This document shows, piece after piece, positions 34,876 through 43,792 of a DNA stretch of 64,000 nucleotides. The stretch's first letter is position 1, and the number at the start of each line of letters is the position of its first letter. Origin of the DNA: Spongiivirga citrea (GTDB lineage Bacteria > Bacteroidota > Bacteroidia > Flavobacteriales > Flavobacteriaceae). The notes beneath the pieces were generated by a model. The model saw nothing but the letters and a program-made list of their open reading frames with translations. It did not search any database and was not told the DNA's origin. Location: NCBI RefSeq assembly GCF_010671565.1, contig NZ_JAABOQ010000004.1, positions 124,001 through 188,000 on the forward strand, read 5' to 3'. A program made the translations under genes and the position numbers.

Positions 34876-35641
34876 ATGATAAAATTCTTTAGAAAAATTA
34901 GGCAAAAAATGCTGAATGAAAACAAGTTCAGTAGATATTTAGTTTATGCTATCGGCGAGATACTTTTAGTTATCATTGGTATTTTAATTGCCATACAAAT
35001 CAATAACAAAAACACAGAAAGAATTGAAAGAGAAATCTTCGAAAGCAACTTGCAGTATGTGCTTGAGGATATAGAGAAAGATAAAGCAGATTTATTAGTA
35101 ATAAAAGAGAGAAGGGAGATTGTAAAGAATTAAATTTATTCTGAATGCAGTAAAAGATAATAAAACACTTACCCCTATCGAATTTAGGAATCTTCAATTG
35201 GCAGTATTACCATAGAAATAACAGCGGGTTCGAAAGAATATTATCGAGTAATTTATATGAATCGGATGAATTTTTCGAGGTAAGAGAAAAAATCAAGGCG
35301 TATGATGAAATCAATAATGGCTATAGCGATACTGAAAAAAGATTAAATGAATTTCTTGAGGAAATGGAAATTGAAATGTTTAAGGAGGGTTCAAATTTAG
35401 AGTATCTTGAATATATTAATCTATGCAAAGTGTTAACTGGAAACCTGACGCTAAAACGCAAGTTGAAATTGATAATTTCAAAATAAATTTCGATCAATTT
35501 ATTACTAATAACCCAACAATGCTTTCTGCATTGCGACGCAGTTTAGTAATTATTCCTAGTATGATAACCATTTCTGATATGACTATAAATTCGGGTGAAG
35601 AAGTGAGGCTAGAGATTGAAGGTTATTTGAAGAAGAAATAA
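34876..35641 (+). pseudogene. Frameshifted DUF6090 gene
   Basis: The first frame (34876-35133) gives MIKFFRKIRQKMLNENKFSR and one membrane helix as in the gene at 25044, then stops. Pieces of the rest continue in other frames: KFILNAVKDNKTLTPIEFRN directly after, then a stretch containing ESDEFFEVREKIKAY (about 35205-35440), then the last 72 residues (35423-35641). At least three frame changes break it. It lies between two sites whose cores are mutated. Confidence 0.8.
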
Positions 35642-35646
35642 CAAAA

Positions 35647-35779
35647 TGCTAAAAAGGCGCATAGTTAATTGAGGCTGAATTTCTAATCGGAATTTGTTCC
35701 CTACTAAACAATGGTCTCTTCCTCTTTTATTATCTTAGTTGCTAATCGCAACTAACCATGCGCAAACACCTTAGCAGCA
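35647..35779 (+). repeat. attC-like site 29 (mutated core)
   Basis: R'' is TGCTAAA (35647-35653), where AAC has become AAA, and the right core is CACCTTAGCAGC, with CTT for GTT. The arms GCGCATAGTTAATTG and CAACTAACCATGCGC still pair except at the usual two positions. Confidence 0.68.
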
Positions 35780-35801
35780 ATAAATTAAAAATCATATAAA
35801 A

Positions 35802-36179
35802 ATGAAAGTTACAGCCGAAAAAAATGAAAAAGTCGCTAAAATGATATTTGCATCCATTTATCCGCTTTACCTTAATAGATTGGAGAAAAATGGTAGAACA
35901 AAAGAAGAACTCAACCAAGTAATTAAATGGTTTACTGGTTTTGATCAAGATGCTTTACAAGCACTTATTGATGAAAAAGCAACTTTTGGAACATTTTTTC
36001 AAAAAGCTGAAATACATCCTAACGCACACTTAATTAAAGGAGTCGTTTGTGGTTATCGAATTGAAGAAATAGAGGACGAATTTGAATTATATAAACAATG
36101 CAGACAAATGGAGAAGCTGATTGATGAATTGGCAAGAGGTCGTAAAATGGAAAAAATTTTGCGTGAAGAAAAAAAGTAG
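35802..36179 (+). CDS. DUF2200 family protein
   Basis: A 125-residue protein matching DUF2200: KVAKMIFASIYPLYLNRLEK at the start, IKWFTGFDQDALQALI in the middle, NAHLIKGVVCGYRIEEIED near the end. The family is widespread, compact and of unknown function. It is the last gene that lies between recognisable sites. Confidence 0.88.
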   Translation: MKVTAEKNEKVAKMIFASIYPLYLNRLEKNGRTKEELNQVIKWFTGFDQDALQALIDEKATFGTFFQKAEIHPNAHLIKGVVCGYRIEEIEDEFELYKQCRQMEKLIDELARGRKMEKILREEKK

Positions 36180-36184
36180 AAATT

Positions 36185-36210
36185 GGTGTTAACAGCGAGT
36201 ATTCAATGCT
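36185..36210 (+). repeat. Remnant of a left half-site (end of array)
   Basis: TTAACAGCGAGTATTCAATGC resembles a class A left end (R'' AAC, then TTCAATGC), but no right half follows. This seems to be the eroded far end of the array. The 200 bases downstream, to the next gene, hold nothing I can name. Confidence 0.4.
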
Positions 36211-36428
36211 TGGGTATAAGCTTCATTTAAAATTAAATCCTTGAGAAATTGAAAATCCTATTTAAAACACATTGGGATTTCTAGGTAGATTTGCTCAAAT
36301 GTAATTTGCTCGAAATAAAATAAAATTCTAAACTCCAAGGTTTACCTATTTTTATTATATCGCAGAATCTTCGGACTCTACGCTATATGGTTGATTCAAA
36401 TAAGAAAAAAACCAAAAACCTTTTAGCC

Positions 36429-38069
36429 ATGAGAGAAAAATTGCCAATTCATTTGTTTTTTCTTTTGCTATTTCTAGGAGCAAATTCTGTTTTATCTCAA
36501 CGGTCTGAATATATTATTGGTAAGCTCGTAGATTCTACAACTCAAGAGCCTATTGCCTTTGCCACCATCCGAATAAAGGACCGATCTTTAGGTATTATCT
36601 CGAATACGGATGGTAGTTTCAAAATTCCATTAAGATATAAAGAGTACGGTAATATTATCGAGATATCCTCTATGGGATATCAGACAAAAGAGATCTTGAT
36701 TGAATCTTTTTCAGTCGACGAATTGAACAATGTGAAACTTCAACCGGCGACATTAGAATTGGAAGAGGTCGTAGTATTCGCGAAGAAGAAAAAGCAACTT
36801 ACTGCAAGACAAATAGTTCGCAGAGCCTTACGGTCTATACCTAAAAATTACCCAGTCGAACCTTTTTCTACCATAGGTTATTATCGTGATTACCAATTAG
36901 ACAGTTTGCGATATGTAAATCTCAATGAGGCCATATTAGAAGTATTTGACCAAGGCTTTAATACCACAGATTCCGTTAAAACTAAAGTTAAGATTTTCGA
37001 CTTCCTAAAGAATACTGACTTTAAGAGAGACTCCTTAGCAATGCTATCGTACGACTATCAATTCAAAGAAGGTCGCAAGGTTATCGATAAGGCTTTTTTA
37101 TCGTCTTATGGCGGTAATGAATTTACTATTTTAAGGGTGCACGATGCTTTGCGCAATTATAAAATCAATTCTTACTCTTTTGTACATCGCCTTAAATCTG
37201 ACTTACTTTCTGAACACAAATTCAAAAAAGAGCCCGATACTTTTCTAGATGACGAGCCATTTTATACTGTTAAGTTTGAGAAACTAACTTCGGACTATAG
37301 TGCCTATGGCACAATGTACATTTCGAAAAGAAATTTTGCCATCCGCAAGATGGAATATACTACCTATGACCGCACAAGAAAGTTGCCTAATGGCATTATC
37401 AACAAGCACAAAACAAATAACCAACTGATTTTTGAGATTATCACGGAATATCACCCTACAAATGAAAAGATGTACCTTAATTACATCTCTTTTCATAATG
37501 TTTTTCAGCTTTGGGATCCACCAAAGTTCGTTTTGGACTACACAAGTGTAGACATCGATCAAAAGCGTTTTATGATTTCTTTTAATCGAACACCCGATTT
37601 GCAAGCCGCTTTAAACAAGGATAACTATGTATTTAAATACAAGGAAAAAGAAATAGATTTCACAAAAATTAAACTTGATATTAGTGATAAAAATAGAAAA
37701 ACGCTGTTCTTATACCCCAAGATGAGCCGTGACAAGGCTGAAAAAATGTTTAGCTCAATAGCTGCGGCTGCTAGAAAAAAACCTATCGATTCTTTGTTAT
37801 TAAGTGTTCAAGCATACAATATAAGAGATTTGGACGGCAATTTGATTAATGAATGGACTTCTAGAGACTACGATCAATTTCGGGAATTTTTTGTTCAAGA
37901 AGTAAAAACGAATGTAAAAAGCCCAAGTCAATTGGATAGTCTATTTATGGATAAGCGAAGGCCTATATTCAAAGACCAACCAATAACAAAACCTGATAAT
38001 TTTAACGATTATTGGATGAATACGCCTCTTCAAAATGTAAAAACTAAAGGCTATTCAAGGAATAACTAG
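36429..38069 (+). CDS. Carboxypeptidase-regulatory-like domain protein
   Basis: 546 residues from the ATG at 36429; an ATG at 36387 would place 14 charged residues before the signal peptide. The signal peptide ends near SVLSQ. Residues about 15-110 are a CarboxypepD_reg-like beta-sandwich (GKLVDSTTQEPIAFATI, TDGSFKIP), as in the N-termini of TonB-dependent transporters and related envelope proteins. The remaining 430 residues look beta-rich with no transporter barrel that I can recognise. Likely outer membrane or periplasmic. Confidence 0.82.
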   Translation: MREKLPIHLFFLLLFLGANSVLSQRSEYIIGKLVDSTTQEPIAFATIRIKDRSLGIISNTDGSFKIPLRYKEYGNIIEISSMGYQTKEILIESFSVDELNNVKLQPATLELEEVVVFAKKKKQLTARQIVRRALRSIPKNYPVEPFSTIGYYRDYQLDSLRYVNLNEAILEVFDQGFNTTDSVKTKVKIFDFLKNTDFKRDSLAMLSYDYQFKEGRKVIDKAFLSSYGGNEFTILRVHDALRNYKINSYSFVHRLKSDLLSEHKFKKEPDTFLDDEPFYTVKFEKLTSDYSAYGTMYISKRNFAIRKMEYTTYDRTRKLPNGIINKHKTNNQLIFEIITEYHPTNEKMYLNYISFHNVFQLWDPPKFVLDYTSVDIDQKRFMISFNRTPDLQAALNKDNYVFKYKEKEIDFTKIKLDISDKNRKTLFLYPKMSRDKAEKMFSSIAAAARKKPIDSLLLSVQAYNIRDLDGNLINEWTSRDYDQFREFFVQEVKTNVKSPSQLDSLFMDKRRPIFKDQPITKPDNFNDYWMNTPLQNVKTKGYSRNN

Positions 38070-38214
38070 TTTAGAAACTTAAATAGGGACATAAGCACTA
38101 AATTTCAAGGCTTGAACCTGTTTCCCAAGCCTGCTAAATAGTATTGATAGGCGGTACTGCTTTGTTATTTACTATTAATTATTTAAATTAAAATCATTAA
38201 TAATTAAGACCGAA

Positions 38215-38808
38215 TTGATTTACAAAGAATCACATGCACTAATACTTAATAATATAGCTAGGTTTATTGATTTAACCGAGTTAGAAAAGCAAAAATACCT
38301 CTCTTTACTAACTGATATAAAAGTTAAAAAGAAGGCATTTTTAATGCAGGCAGGTGATTTCGCCAAATATGAGTATTTTATAATAAAAGGATGCTTAAAG
38401 GTGTATACGTTAGATGAAGATGGTGCGCCCTACATTTCCATGTTTGCTGTAGAGGATTATTGGACCGGAGACATGGCTAGCTTTATGACCAAAGAACCAA
38501 CACCTTATTTTATAAAAGCTACAGAGCATTCAGAATTATTAGGTATCTCTAGGGCTAATTATGATTTACTGTTTCAAGAAATACCAAAATTTGAGAGGTT
38601 TTATCGTATACTATATCAAAGGTCGCTTGTAAGTTATATAAGACGTTCTAATCATGGTATATCTTTAACTGCTGAGCAAAGATATATCGAGTTCAAAAAG
38701 AAATATCCAAAAATTGTCAATAGAATTACCCAAAAAGACTTAGCTGCTTATATTGGTATTACGCCAGAATTTATGAGTAAAATTATTTCGAAAGTCAACA
38801 GAATGTAA
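38215..38808 (+). CDS. Crp/Fnr-family transcription regulator
   Basis: A 197-residue protein with a cyclic-nucleotide-binding-like domain (YEYFIIKGCLKVYTLDEDGA) and a C-terminal DNA-binding segment (ITQKDLAAYIGITPEFMSKI). The start is TTG at 38215. It may control the adjacent outer-membrane, DoxX and FMN-reductase genes, all on the same strand; the ligand is unknown. Confidence 0.86.
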   Translation: MIYKESHALILNNIARFIDLTELEKQKYLSLLTDIKVKKKAFLMQAGDFAKYEYFIIKGCLKVYTLDEDGAPYISMFAVEDYWTGDMASFMTKEPTPYFIKATEHSELLGISRANYDLLFQEIPKFERFYRILYQRSLVSYIRRSNHGISLTAEQRYIEFKKKYPKIVNRITQKDLAAYIGITPEFMSKIISKVNRM

Positions 38809-38861
38809 AAGTCTTAAACTAGTTCATTTTTTTTCATGTGCTCTTGGCGGAATTTTGAAGC

Positions 38862-39506
38862 ATGAGAAAAATAATATTCATCGTTTCACTTATTTCCATT
38901 GGGCTTGTTCATCACTTGCAAGCACAATTTACACAAGTAGAACTGTTTTCTGGTTTTGATAAAACAGATTTTATATTCCTCTCAAGTTCTACTCTAAATG
39001 CCCGCCAAACGCTAAGCCTAAATACGCTAGCTTTCTTTCAAAGGTTTAAAGATAAAGAAAGTCAAGGCTTCGATGAGATAGGTGTACAGCCAACACTATT
39101 CTGGAATATTAGTAAGAATATAGCAATTGGTCCATCATTATATTACAACAGCTTTGCTGGTTATTCGGAACGTTTGTCAGCAAAGTTCGCACTAAAAAAT
39201 TCACACGTATTATTTGTAATTATTTCTACAGTTGCCCATTCTGAGAAAACGGGCACTAGCTATGCCGAAGCCTTTGCACAGTTTCAATTAAACATACCAA
39301 CAAACGATAAAACATGTCTTTGGTTAAATGGACAGTTATTGACTGTCTGGAATGAATTTAAAACCCATTCAAGGAGTTATCAGCAATTGCGGGCAGGTGT
39401 GTCATTTAGTGAGCATCAATTTGGTATTGGTCTAGACTTTGACCAGTATGGACTTAAACCTATAGAAAAATCATCATTTGGCATGTATTACCGAAAAACT
39501 TTATAA
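38862..39506 (+). CDS. Putative outer-membrane protein
   Basis: A 214-residue protein with a signal peptide ending near HHLQAQ. The mature part looks like an amphipathic beta barrel (alternating hydrophobic residues, aromatic C-terminus YYRKTL). No named family recognised. The gap from the regulator gene is 53 bases and to the next gene 22 bases, compatible with an operon. Confidence 0.72.
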   Translation: MRKIIFIVSLISIGLVHHLQAQFTQVELFSGFDKTDFIFLSSSTLNARQTLSLNTLAFFQRFKDKESQGFDEIGVQPTLFWNISKNIAIGPSLYYNSFAGYSERLSAKFALKNSHVLFVIISTVAHSEKTGTSYAEAFAQFQLNIPTNDKTCLWLNGQLLTVWNEFKTHSRSYQQLRAGVSFSEHQFGIGLDFDQYGLKPIEKSSFGMYYRKTL

Positions 39507-39528
39507 ATCATTTTAAATCCTAAACATT

Positions 39529-39984
39529 ATGAGAAATACAGTAAAAAAACTTTTAACAACGCATCCAAATATTGGATTTAGCATTGCACGATTAACGCTT
39601 GGTTTAGTAATATTTCCTCATGGTGCACAAAAATTATTAGGACTCTTCGGAGGTTATGGTTATTCAGCAACTATGGAATCATTTACTACACAAATGGGTT
39701 TACCAAGTATGGTAGCCTTCTCAGTAATAATGATTGAGTTTTTCGGCTCTATATCGTTGGTCCTAGGATTCTTTAGTCGATTTTGGGCAGTCTCAATTGC
39801 AGGAATGTTCATGGGTATTATTACTACGCAATTAGAAAATGGCTTTTTTATGAATTGGTATGGCAATCAAGCGGGCGAAGGTTACGAATTTTCTCTTCTA
39901 GTAATCGGTCTTGCCTTAACAATAGTAGTTAATGGTGGTGGGAAATGGTCCATGGATCATCTAATCTCTAAAAAACAGTCATAA
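39529..39984 (+). CDS. DoxX-family membrane protein
   Basis: A 151-residue protein with four membrane helices; IARLTLGLVIFPHGAQKLLG is the family's first helix and FFGSISLVLGFF lies in the next. DoxX-like proteins act with thiol or redox systems at the membrane. It overlaps the following gene by one base. Confidence 0.88.
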   Translation: MRNTVKKLLTTHPNIGFSIARLTLGLVIFPHGAQKLLGLFGGYGYSATMESFTTQMGLPSMVAFSVIMIEFFGSISLVLGFFSRFWAVSIAGMFMGIITTQLENGFFMNWYGNQAGEGYEFSLLVIGLALTIVVNGGGKWSMDHLISKKQS

Positions 39985-40523
39985 TGAAAAAAATAATCAC
40001 AATAGCAGGCAGTAACAGCCAAAAATCTATCAACAAAAGTTTAATATCCTATACCACTAGTCTATTGGAAAACCTTGAAATTATTTCAATCGACTTAAAC
40101 AATTATGTTTTACCAATATATGGAGTTGATTTTGAAGCCGAAAATGGGATACCAACGGCAATTAAAAGGCTAGACGAGTTATTCAACGAGGCTGACGGTT
40201 TTATCATATCTCTTGCTGAACATAATGGATCTTATACGGCTGTATTTAAAAATACTTTAGACTGGTTGTCTCGCGCAAGTATGAAAATATGGAGAGAAAA
40301 ACCAATGCTATTAATGGCGACTTCACCTGGTGGTAGAGGCGGTACAACAGTATTGCAATCGGCTAAGGCATATTTCCCATACTTAGGGGGTAATGTAATT
40401 GCAGATTTTTCATTGCCAAATTTCTATGATAATTTTTCGAAAGGTGAAATTTTCGATAATGCATTAAAAGAAGAATTGAGCCAGAAAAAACTTCTTTTTG
40501 AACAGCATTTGAATACTAAATAG
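39984..40523 (+). CDS. NADPH-dependent FMN reductase family protein
   Basis: A 179-residue flavodoxin-fold protein: GSNSQKSINKSLI is the FMN phosphate loop, SLAEHNGSYTAVFKNTLDWL the central strand and helix, LMATSPGGRGG the usual third motif. Likely an FMN-dependent NAD(P)H reductase that acts with the DoxX protein in redox defence (inference from coupling). Confidence 0.88.
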   Translation: MKKIITIAGSNSQKSINKSLISYTTSLLENLEIISIDLNNYVLPIYGVDFEAENGIPTAIKRLDELFNEADGFIISLAEHNGSYTAVFKNTLDWLSRASMKIWREKPMLLMATSPGGRGGTTVLQSAKAYFPYLGGNVIADFSLPNFYDNFSKGEIFDNALKEELSQKKLLFEQHLNTK

Positions 40524-40645
40524 GTTGAAAAATACCTAAGACTTAAAACGAAACGCACCTCTGAAAAGTATCAACAATTATAAACCCTTAAAACTCAAAA
40601 ATTAAGTATCTTCACTAACAAACAATTACGAATCGCGAAAACAAA

Positions 40646-40679
40646 GCATACCAGCCAAAACACCTTGAGGGCTTTATGC
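40646..40679. repeat. Short hairpin before a DUF2306 gene
   Basis: GCATACCAGCC (40646-40656) and GGCTTTATGC (40670-40679) form an imperfect hairpin in the 175 bases between genes. It may belong to another repeat family. Nothing else was found in this gap. Confidence 0.35.
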
Positions 40680-40698
40680 GGTGACCACTGCAAGCTGA

Positions 40699-41352
40699 AT
40701 GAATAAGTTAATAACCAACATATTAATCGGAATTTCAGTTCTATTGATTTTATTTGCCATAGGCGAATCAATTGGAAGAATAGGTGACTTACAATTAGCA
40801 AAAGTAAACCCCAGCATTTTTGAACCAAATTCTCACGACTTACATTATGCAGAAAATGCTGCAATAATGTATATACACGTGATTGCGGGTATGATTTTTT
40901 TGCTTACTGGTTCTTACCAACTTATTCCTTACCTGAGGCGAAAATATATTCATATTCACAGGCTCATCGGAAAATTATTTTTGTTGATTAGCTTTATCGT
41001 TTCGATATCTGCTATTTCTATTGCAGTGCTAATTCCTTTTGGTGACATTTTAGAAACAATTTCTAATTTGATTTTTGGAACCTATATTCTGTATGCAACA
41101 ATTAAGGGATATACTACAATTAGAGCAAAGAAGGTTATTGAACATAGTCATTGGGTGCGAAGAATTTTCTTCCTATCACTCTCTATTGCAACAATAAGAC
41201 TAATTATGATTACAGGAATTGTAATTAATGGACTAAGTATAAAAGAAGTAATGGGAGTTTCATTTTTACTCGGTTTCTTTTTACACTTTGTAGTTATTGA
41301 GCTTTGGATAAATAAACAGAAGAAAATAAGGCTTAATAGAGCTAGCATCTAA
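40699..41352 (+). CDS. DUF2306 family membrane protein
   Basis: A 217-residue protein with about six membrane segments and His residues (MYIHVIAGMIFLL, HIHRLIGKLFLL, EHSHWVRRIFFL) that match the DUF2306 pattern, a predicted membrane protein possibly binding heme or metal. Function unknown. Confidence 0.82.
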   Translation: MNKLITNILIGISVLLILFAIGESIGRIGDLQLAKVNPSIFEPNSHDLHYAENAAIMYIHVIAGMIFLLTGSYQLIPYLRRKYIHIHRLIGKLFLLISFIVSISAISIAVLIPFGDILETISNLIFGTYILYATIKGYTTIRAKKVIEHSHWVRRIFFLSLSIATIRLIMITGIVINGLSIKEVMGVSFLLGFFLHFVVIELWINKQKKIRLNRASI

Positions 41353-41466
41353 AAATATATAGCCGCAATTATAATTGCTTAGGCTGCATCAGAATCCACA
41401 TGGAATTGATAGCGCGACTTGTAAACCGAAATTCAGTAACTTTTACTCCGTAACTTATCGCACACA
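41353..41466 (+). repeat. Relic of an attC-like site (site 9/20 type)
   Basis: ATATAGCCGCAATTATAATTGC, TCAGAATCCACATGGAATTG and CCGTAACTTATCGCAC resemble parts of sites 9 and 20, but arms and cores are eroded. It lies 5 kb beyond the end of the continuous array. Confidence 0.55.
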
Positions 41467-41497
41467 CAAATATTAAATCTTGGCGGTAGTTTAAAAA

Positions 41498-42244
41498 ATG
41501 AAAATATTTGACTCCCATTTTCACATCATAAATCCAAAGTTTCAACTGGTGGAAAACAATGGGTATCTACCTCCCGAATTTACGGTTGATAATTATAGGA
41601 AAGATATCAAAGATTTAAAAATTATTGGCGGAGCGATAGTCTCAGGGTCTTTTCAAATGTTTGATCAAGAGTACTTGTTAGAAGCTTTAAATATACTTGG
41701 AGAAAACTACTTCGGGGTAGCTAATATTCCAATCAGTTTAAGTTCAGATAAGTTAAATCTATTGAATAAATCAAATATATGTGCAGTAAGGTTTAATCTT
41801 AAAAGAGGGGGCTCAGAGAGCTTGGAGAATTTGGTAGAACTTTCAAATAAGCTTTATGATACTTATGGTTGGCATACTGAACTTTATGTTGATAGCAATG
41901 ACTTAAAAGAGTTGAAACCTATCCTTGAGCAAATTCCTAAATTTTCAATCGACCATTTAGGATTGTCAAAAAATGGACTGATGGAATTATATTATTGGAC
42001 TGAAAAGGGTGTGAAAATAAAAGCTACTGGATTCGGACGGCTAGACTTTGATCCCATTAGCGTAATGAAAAAAATTCATTCAATTAATCCGAATGCTCTA
42101 ATGTTCGGAACAGATTTACCCTCTACCAGAGCGAAAGTTCCTTTTACAGTCAAAGATTTAAAATTGATAAAGGACAATTTTTCAGAGAACGAACAAAAAC
42201 GAATATTTTACGAAAATGCCACTGAGTGGTACAGAAAAGACTAA
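41498..42244 (+). CDS. Amidohydrolase (TIM-barrel metal-dependent hydrolase) family
   Basis: A 248-residue protein. FDSHFHIINPKF near the start gives the His-x-His metal motif of the amidohydrolase superfamily; SIDHLG supplies a later His and MFGTDLPSTRA the catalytic Asp. Likely a hydrolase or decarboxylase of the amidohydrolase_2 branch; substrate unknown. Confidence 0.86.
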   Translation: MKIFDSHFHIINPKFQLVENNGYLPPEFTVDNYRKDIKDLKIIGGAIVSGSFQMFDQEYLLEALNILGENYFGVANIPISLSSDKLNLLNKSNICAVRFNLKRGGSESLENLVELSNKLYDTYGWHTELYVDSNDLKELKPILEQIPKFSIDHLGLSKNGLMELYYWTEKGVKIKATGFGRLDFDPISVMKKIHSINPNALMFGTDLPSTRAKVPFTVKDLKLIKDNFSENEQKRIFYENATEWYRKD

Positions 42245-42300
42245 AGCCGCACATGGCATTACATTCTTGAGAACAATGATTTAATAATTACAAACAAGGG

Positions 42301-43167
42301 ATGAAAAACTTAATTAAATTAATCTACTGCTTTCTAATATACTTGGTTGTTTGTTCATGTGCTAAACATGTCGAAAATTCAAACAACCTCAAGGATCTAA
42401 CTCCTTGGTGTATTGTTAACTTCGACTCATTAGAAAGATCCCCAAAAGAGCGTATTAAAATGCTTAAGGAAATGGGCTTTACGAAATACGGGTATAATTG
42501 GGATAATAGGCATTTGCTCGAAATGAAAGATGAATTTAAACTCGCCAAAGAAAATGATATTGAAATAGTGTCCATATTCCTATGGCTTAACGCTAAAAGG
42601 GATAGTATAGGAAAATTGAGTCCATCCAATGAAAGAATGTTATCTATATTAAAGGATGTTGAGAATAAGCCCATAATATGGCTTAGCTTTAGCAATAATT
42701 ATTTTGAAGATCTAAACCAGGAACAATCCATTTCTTTGGCCATTGAATTCATTAAATTCATAAAACTTAAGGCGGATACAATAGGCTGTAAAGTGGCACT
42801 GTATAATCATCATGGGTGGTTTGGCAATCCGCATAATCAAGTTGAGATTATAGAATTACTGCCTCAAGACTCTTTGAGCATGGTTTATAATTTTCATCAT
42901 GCGCATCAATATGTAGATGAATTCCCAGAAATTGCAAAAAAAATAAAGCCCTATTTGTCCTATGTTACTATTAATGGAATGAAAAAAGAAGGCCCAGAGA
43001 TTCTCACCATTGGCGAAGGAGATTACGAAAATGAGATGATTAATATTTTATTGGATGAAGGATTTGTAGGTCCTTGGGGCATTTTGGGACATATTAAATC
43101 AGAGGATGTTCAAGAGGTTTTAGAACGTAATATCAACGGATTAAAATCACTTGAATTAAGTAAATAA
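42301..43167 (+). CDS. Sugar-isomerase-like TIM-barrel lipoprotein
   Basis: A 288-residue protein with a lipobox near VVCSCAK (Cys20). The mature part resembles the xylose isomerase-like/sugar phosphate isomerase barrel: ALYNHHGWFGNPHNQVEII, YNFHHAHQYVDEFPEI and SYVTINGM carry the expected metal-binding residues. Such secreted members are common in Bacteroidota and often act on sugars. Confidence 0.8.
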   Translation: MKNLIKLIYCFLIYLVVCSCAKHVENSNNLKDLTPWCIVNFDSLERSPKERIKMLKEMGFTKYGYNWDNRHLLEMKDEFKLAKENDIEIVSIFLWLNAKRDSIGKLSPSNERMLSILKDVENKPIIWLSFSNNYFEDLNQEQSISLAIEFIKFIKLKADTIGCKVALYNHHGWFGNPHNQVEIIELLPQDSLSMVYNFHHAHQYVDEFPEIAKKIKPYLSYVTINGMKKEGPEILTIGEGDYENEMINILLDEGFVGPWGILGHIKSEDVQEVLERNINGLKSLELSK

Positions 43168-43260
43168 GAGGCGATTCATGGCTAGCCCTAAGGCAGTGCC
43201 TATAATAATATGCTTTAGAGATTATACAACGGCTAAAAACTCAATAAAATAAACGATGAT

Positions 43261-43653
43261 ATGGAAAATTATATAGATGGATTTGTATTTCCGGTTCCAA
43301 AAATTCACCTAAACGAATACAAAAGTGTCGCCGAAAAGGTAGCCGAAATTTGGAAAGAATATGGGGCAGTTGCTTACTACGAATATGTTGGGGAAGACTT
43401 GACTTTAACCGGTACTCGCTCTTTCGTTGAAATTGTAGATGCAAAAGAAGATGAAGCGATTGTATTTGGTTGGGTTCTTTTCCCTTCCAAAGAGATTCGT
43501 GATGTGGCAAACAAACAAGTTCCTAATGACGCAAGAATAGCAGAATTGGTCGCGCCATTGTCCAACCCCAAAAGATTGATTTTTAATGCAGAAAGAATGA
43601 TTTACGGAGGGTTCCAATCCCTTGTCCAGTCACATGGTAGCGGAGCTGAATAA
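43261..43653 (+). CDS. DUF1428 family protein
   Basis: A 130-residue protein: YIDGFVFPVPKIHLNEYKSV and the closing AERMIYGGFQSLV are diagnostic of DUF1428, a dimeric alpha/beta (ferredoxin-like) family of unknown function. Confidence 0.9.
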   Translation: MENYIDGFVFPVPKIHLNEYKSVAEKVAEIWKEYGAVAYYEYVGEDLTLTGTRSFVEIVDAKEDEAIVFGWVLFPSKEIRDVANKQVPNDARIAELVAPLSNPKRLIFNAERMIYGGFQSLVQSHGSGAE

Positions 43654-43792
43654 ACAGCTAATTTCACCTTTTAAATGTTAAACAAAGGTGGTTGCTTTTA
43701 AAATCGGAAAGTCTACAAGCATTTCTACTTCTAGCTTACTCAAAAATCCAAAACGCCTGCTTCCTCTTTTTTCGTAGCTTTATATAAAAGTA

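Larger units (their letters stand above)
1..36210 (+). mobile_element. Integron-like gene cassette array (distal part)
   Basis: About 29 site copies flank short gene units. Seen directly: units start GTT-N7-ATT and end AAC-N7-AAC, the N7 is unit-specific, and the two copies in one unit are complementary. Integron cassettes have this property because the attC R'' and R' boxes belong to the same circle. Most genes run on the + strand with little space between stop codon and site. The left end lies outside the window; the right end fades at about 36.2 kb, where the cores are mutated. No integrase or attI is seen. The cassette-array call is inference from these patterns; the enzyme is unknown. 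Confidence 0.85.

Noticed and set aside
3624-35779. Regular repeats taken as a CRISPR array
   Set aside because: Repeats are 74-285 bases, 0.1-3.7 kb apart, variable inside, and the spacers are genes.
3624-35779. Sites as simple transcription terminators
   Set aside because: Hairpins carry no T-run, and the cassette-specific matching of distant ends is not explained by termination.
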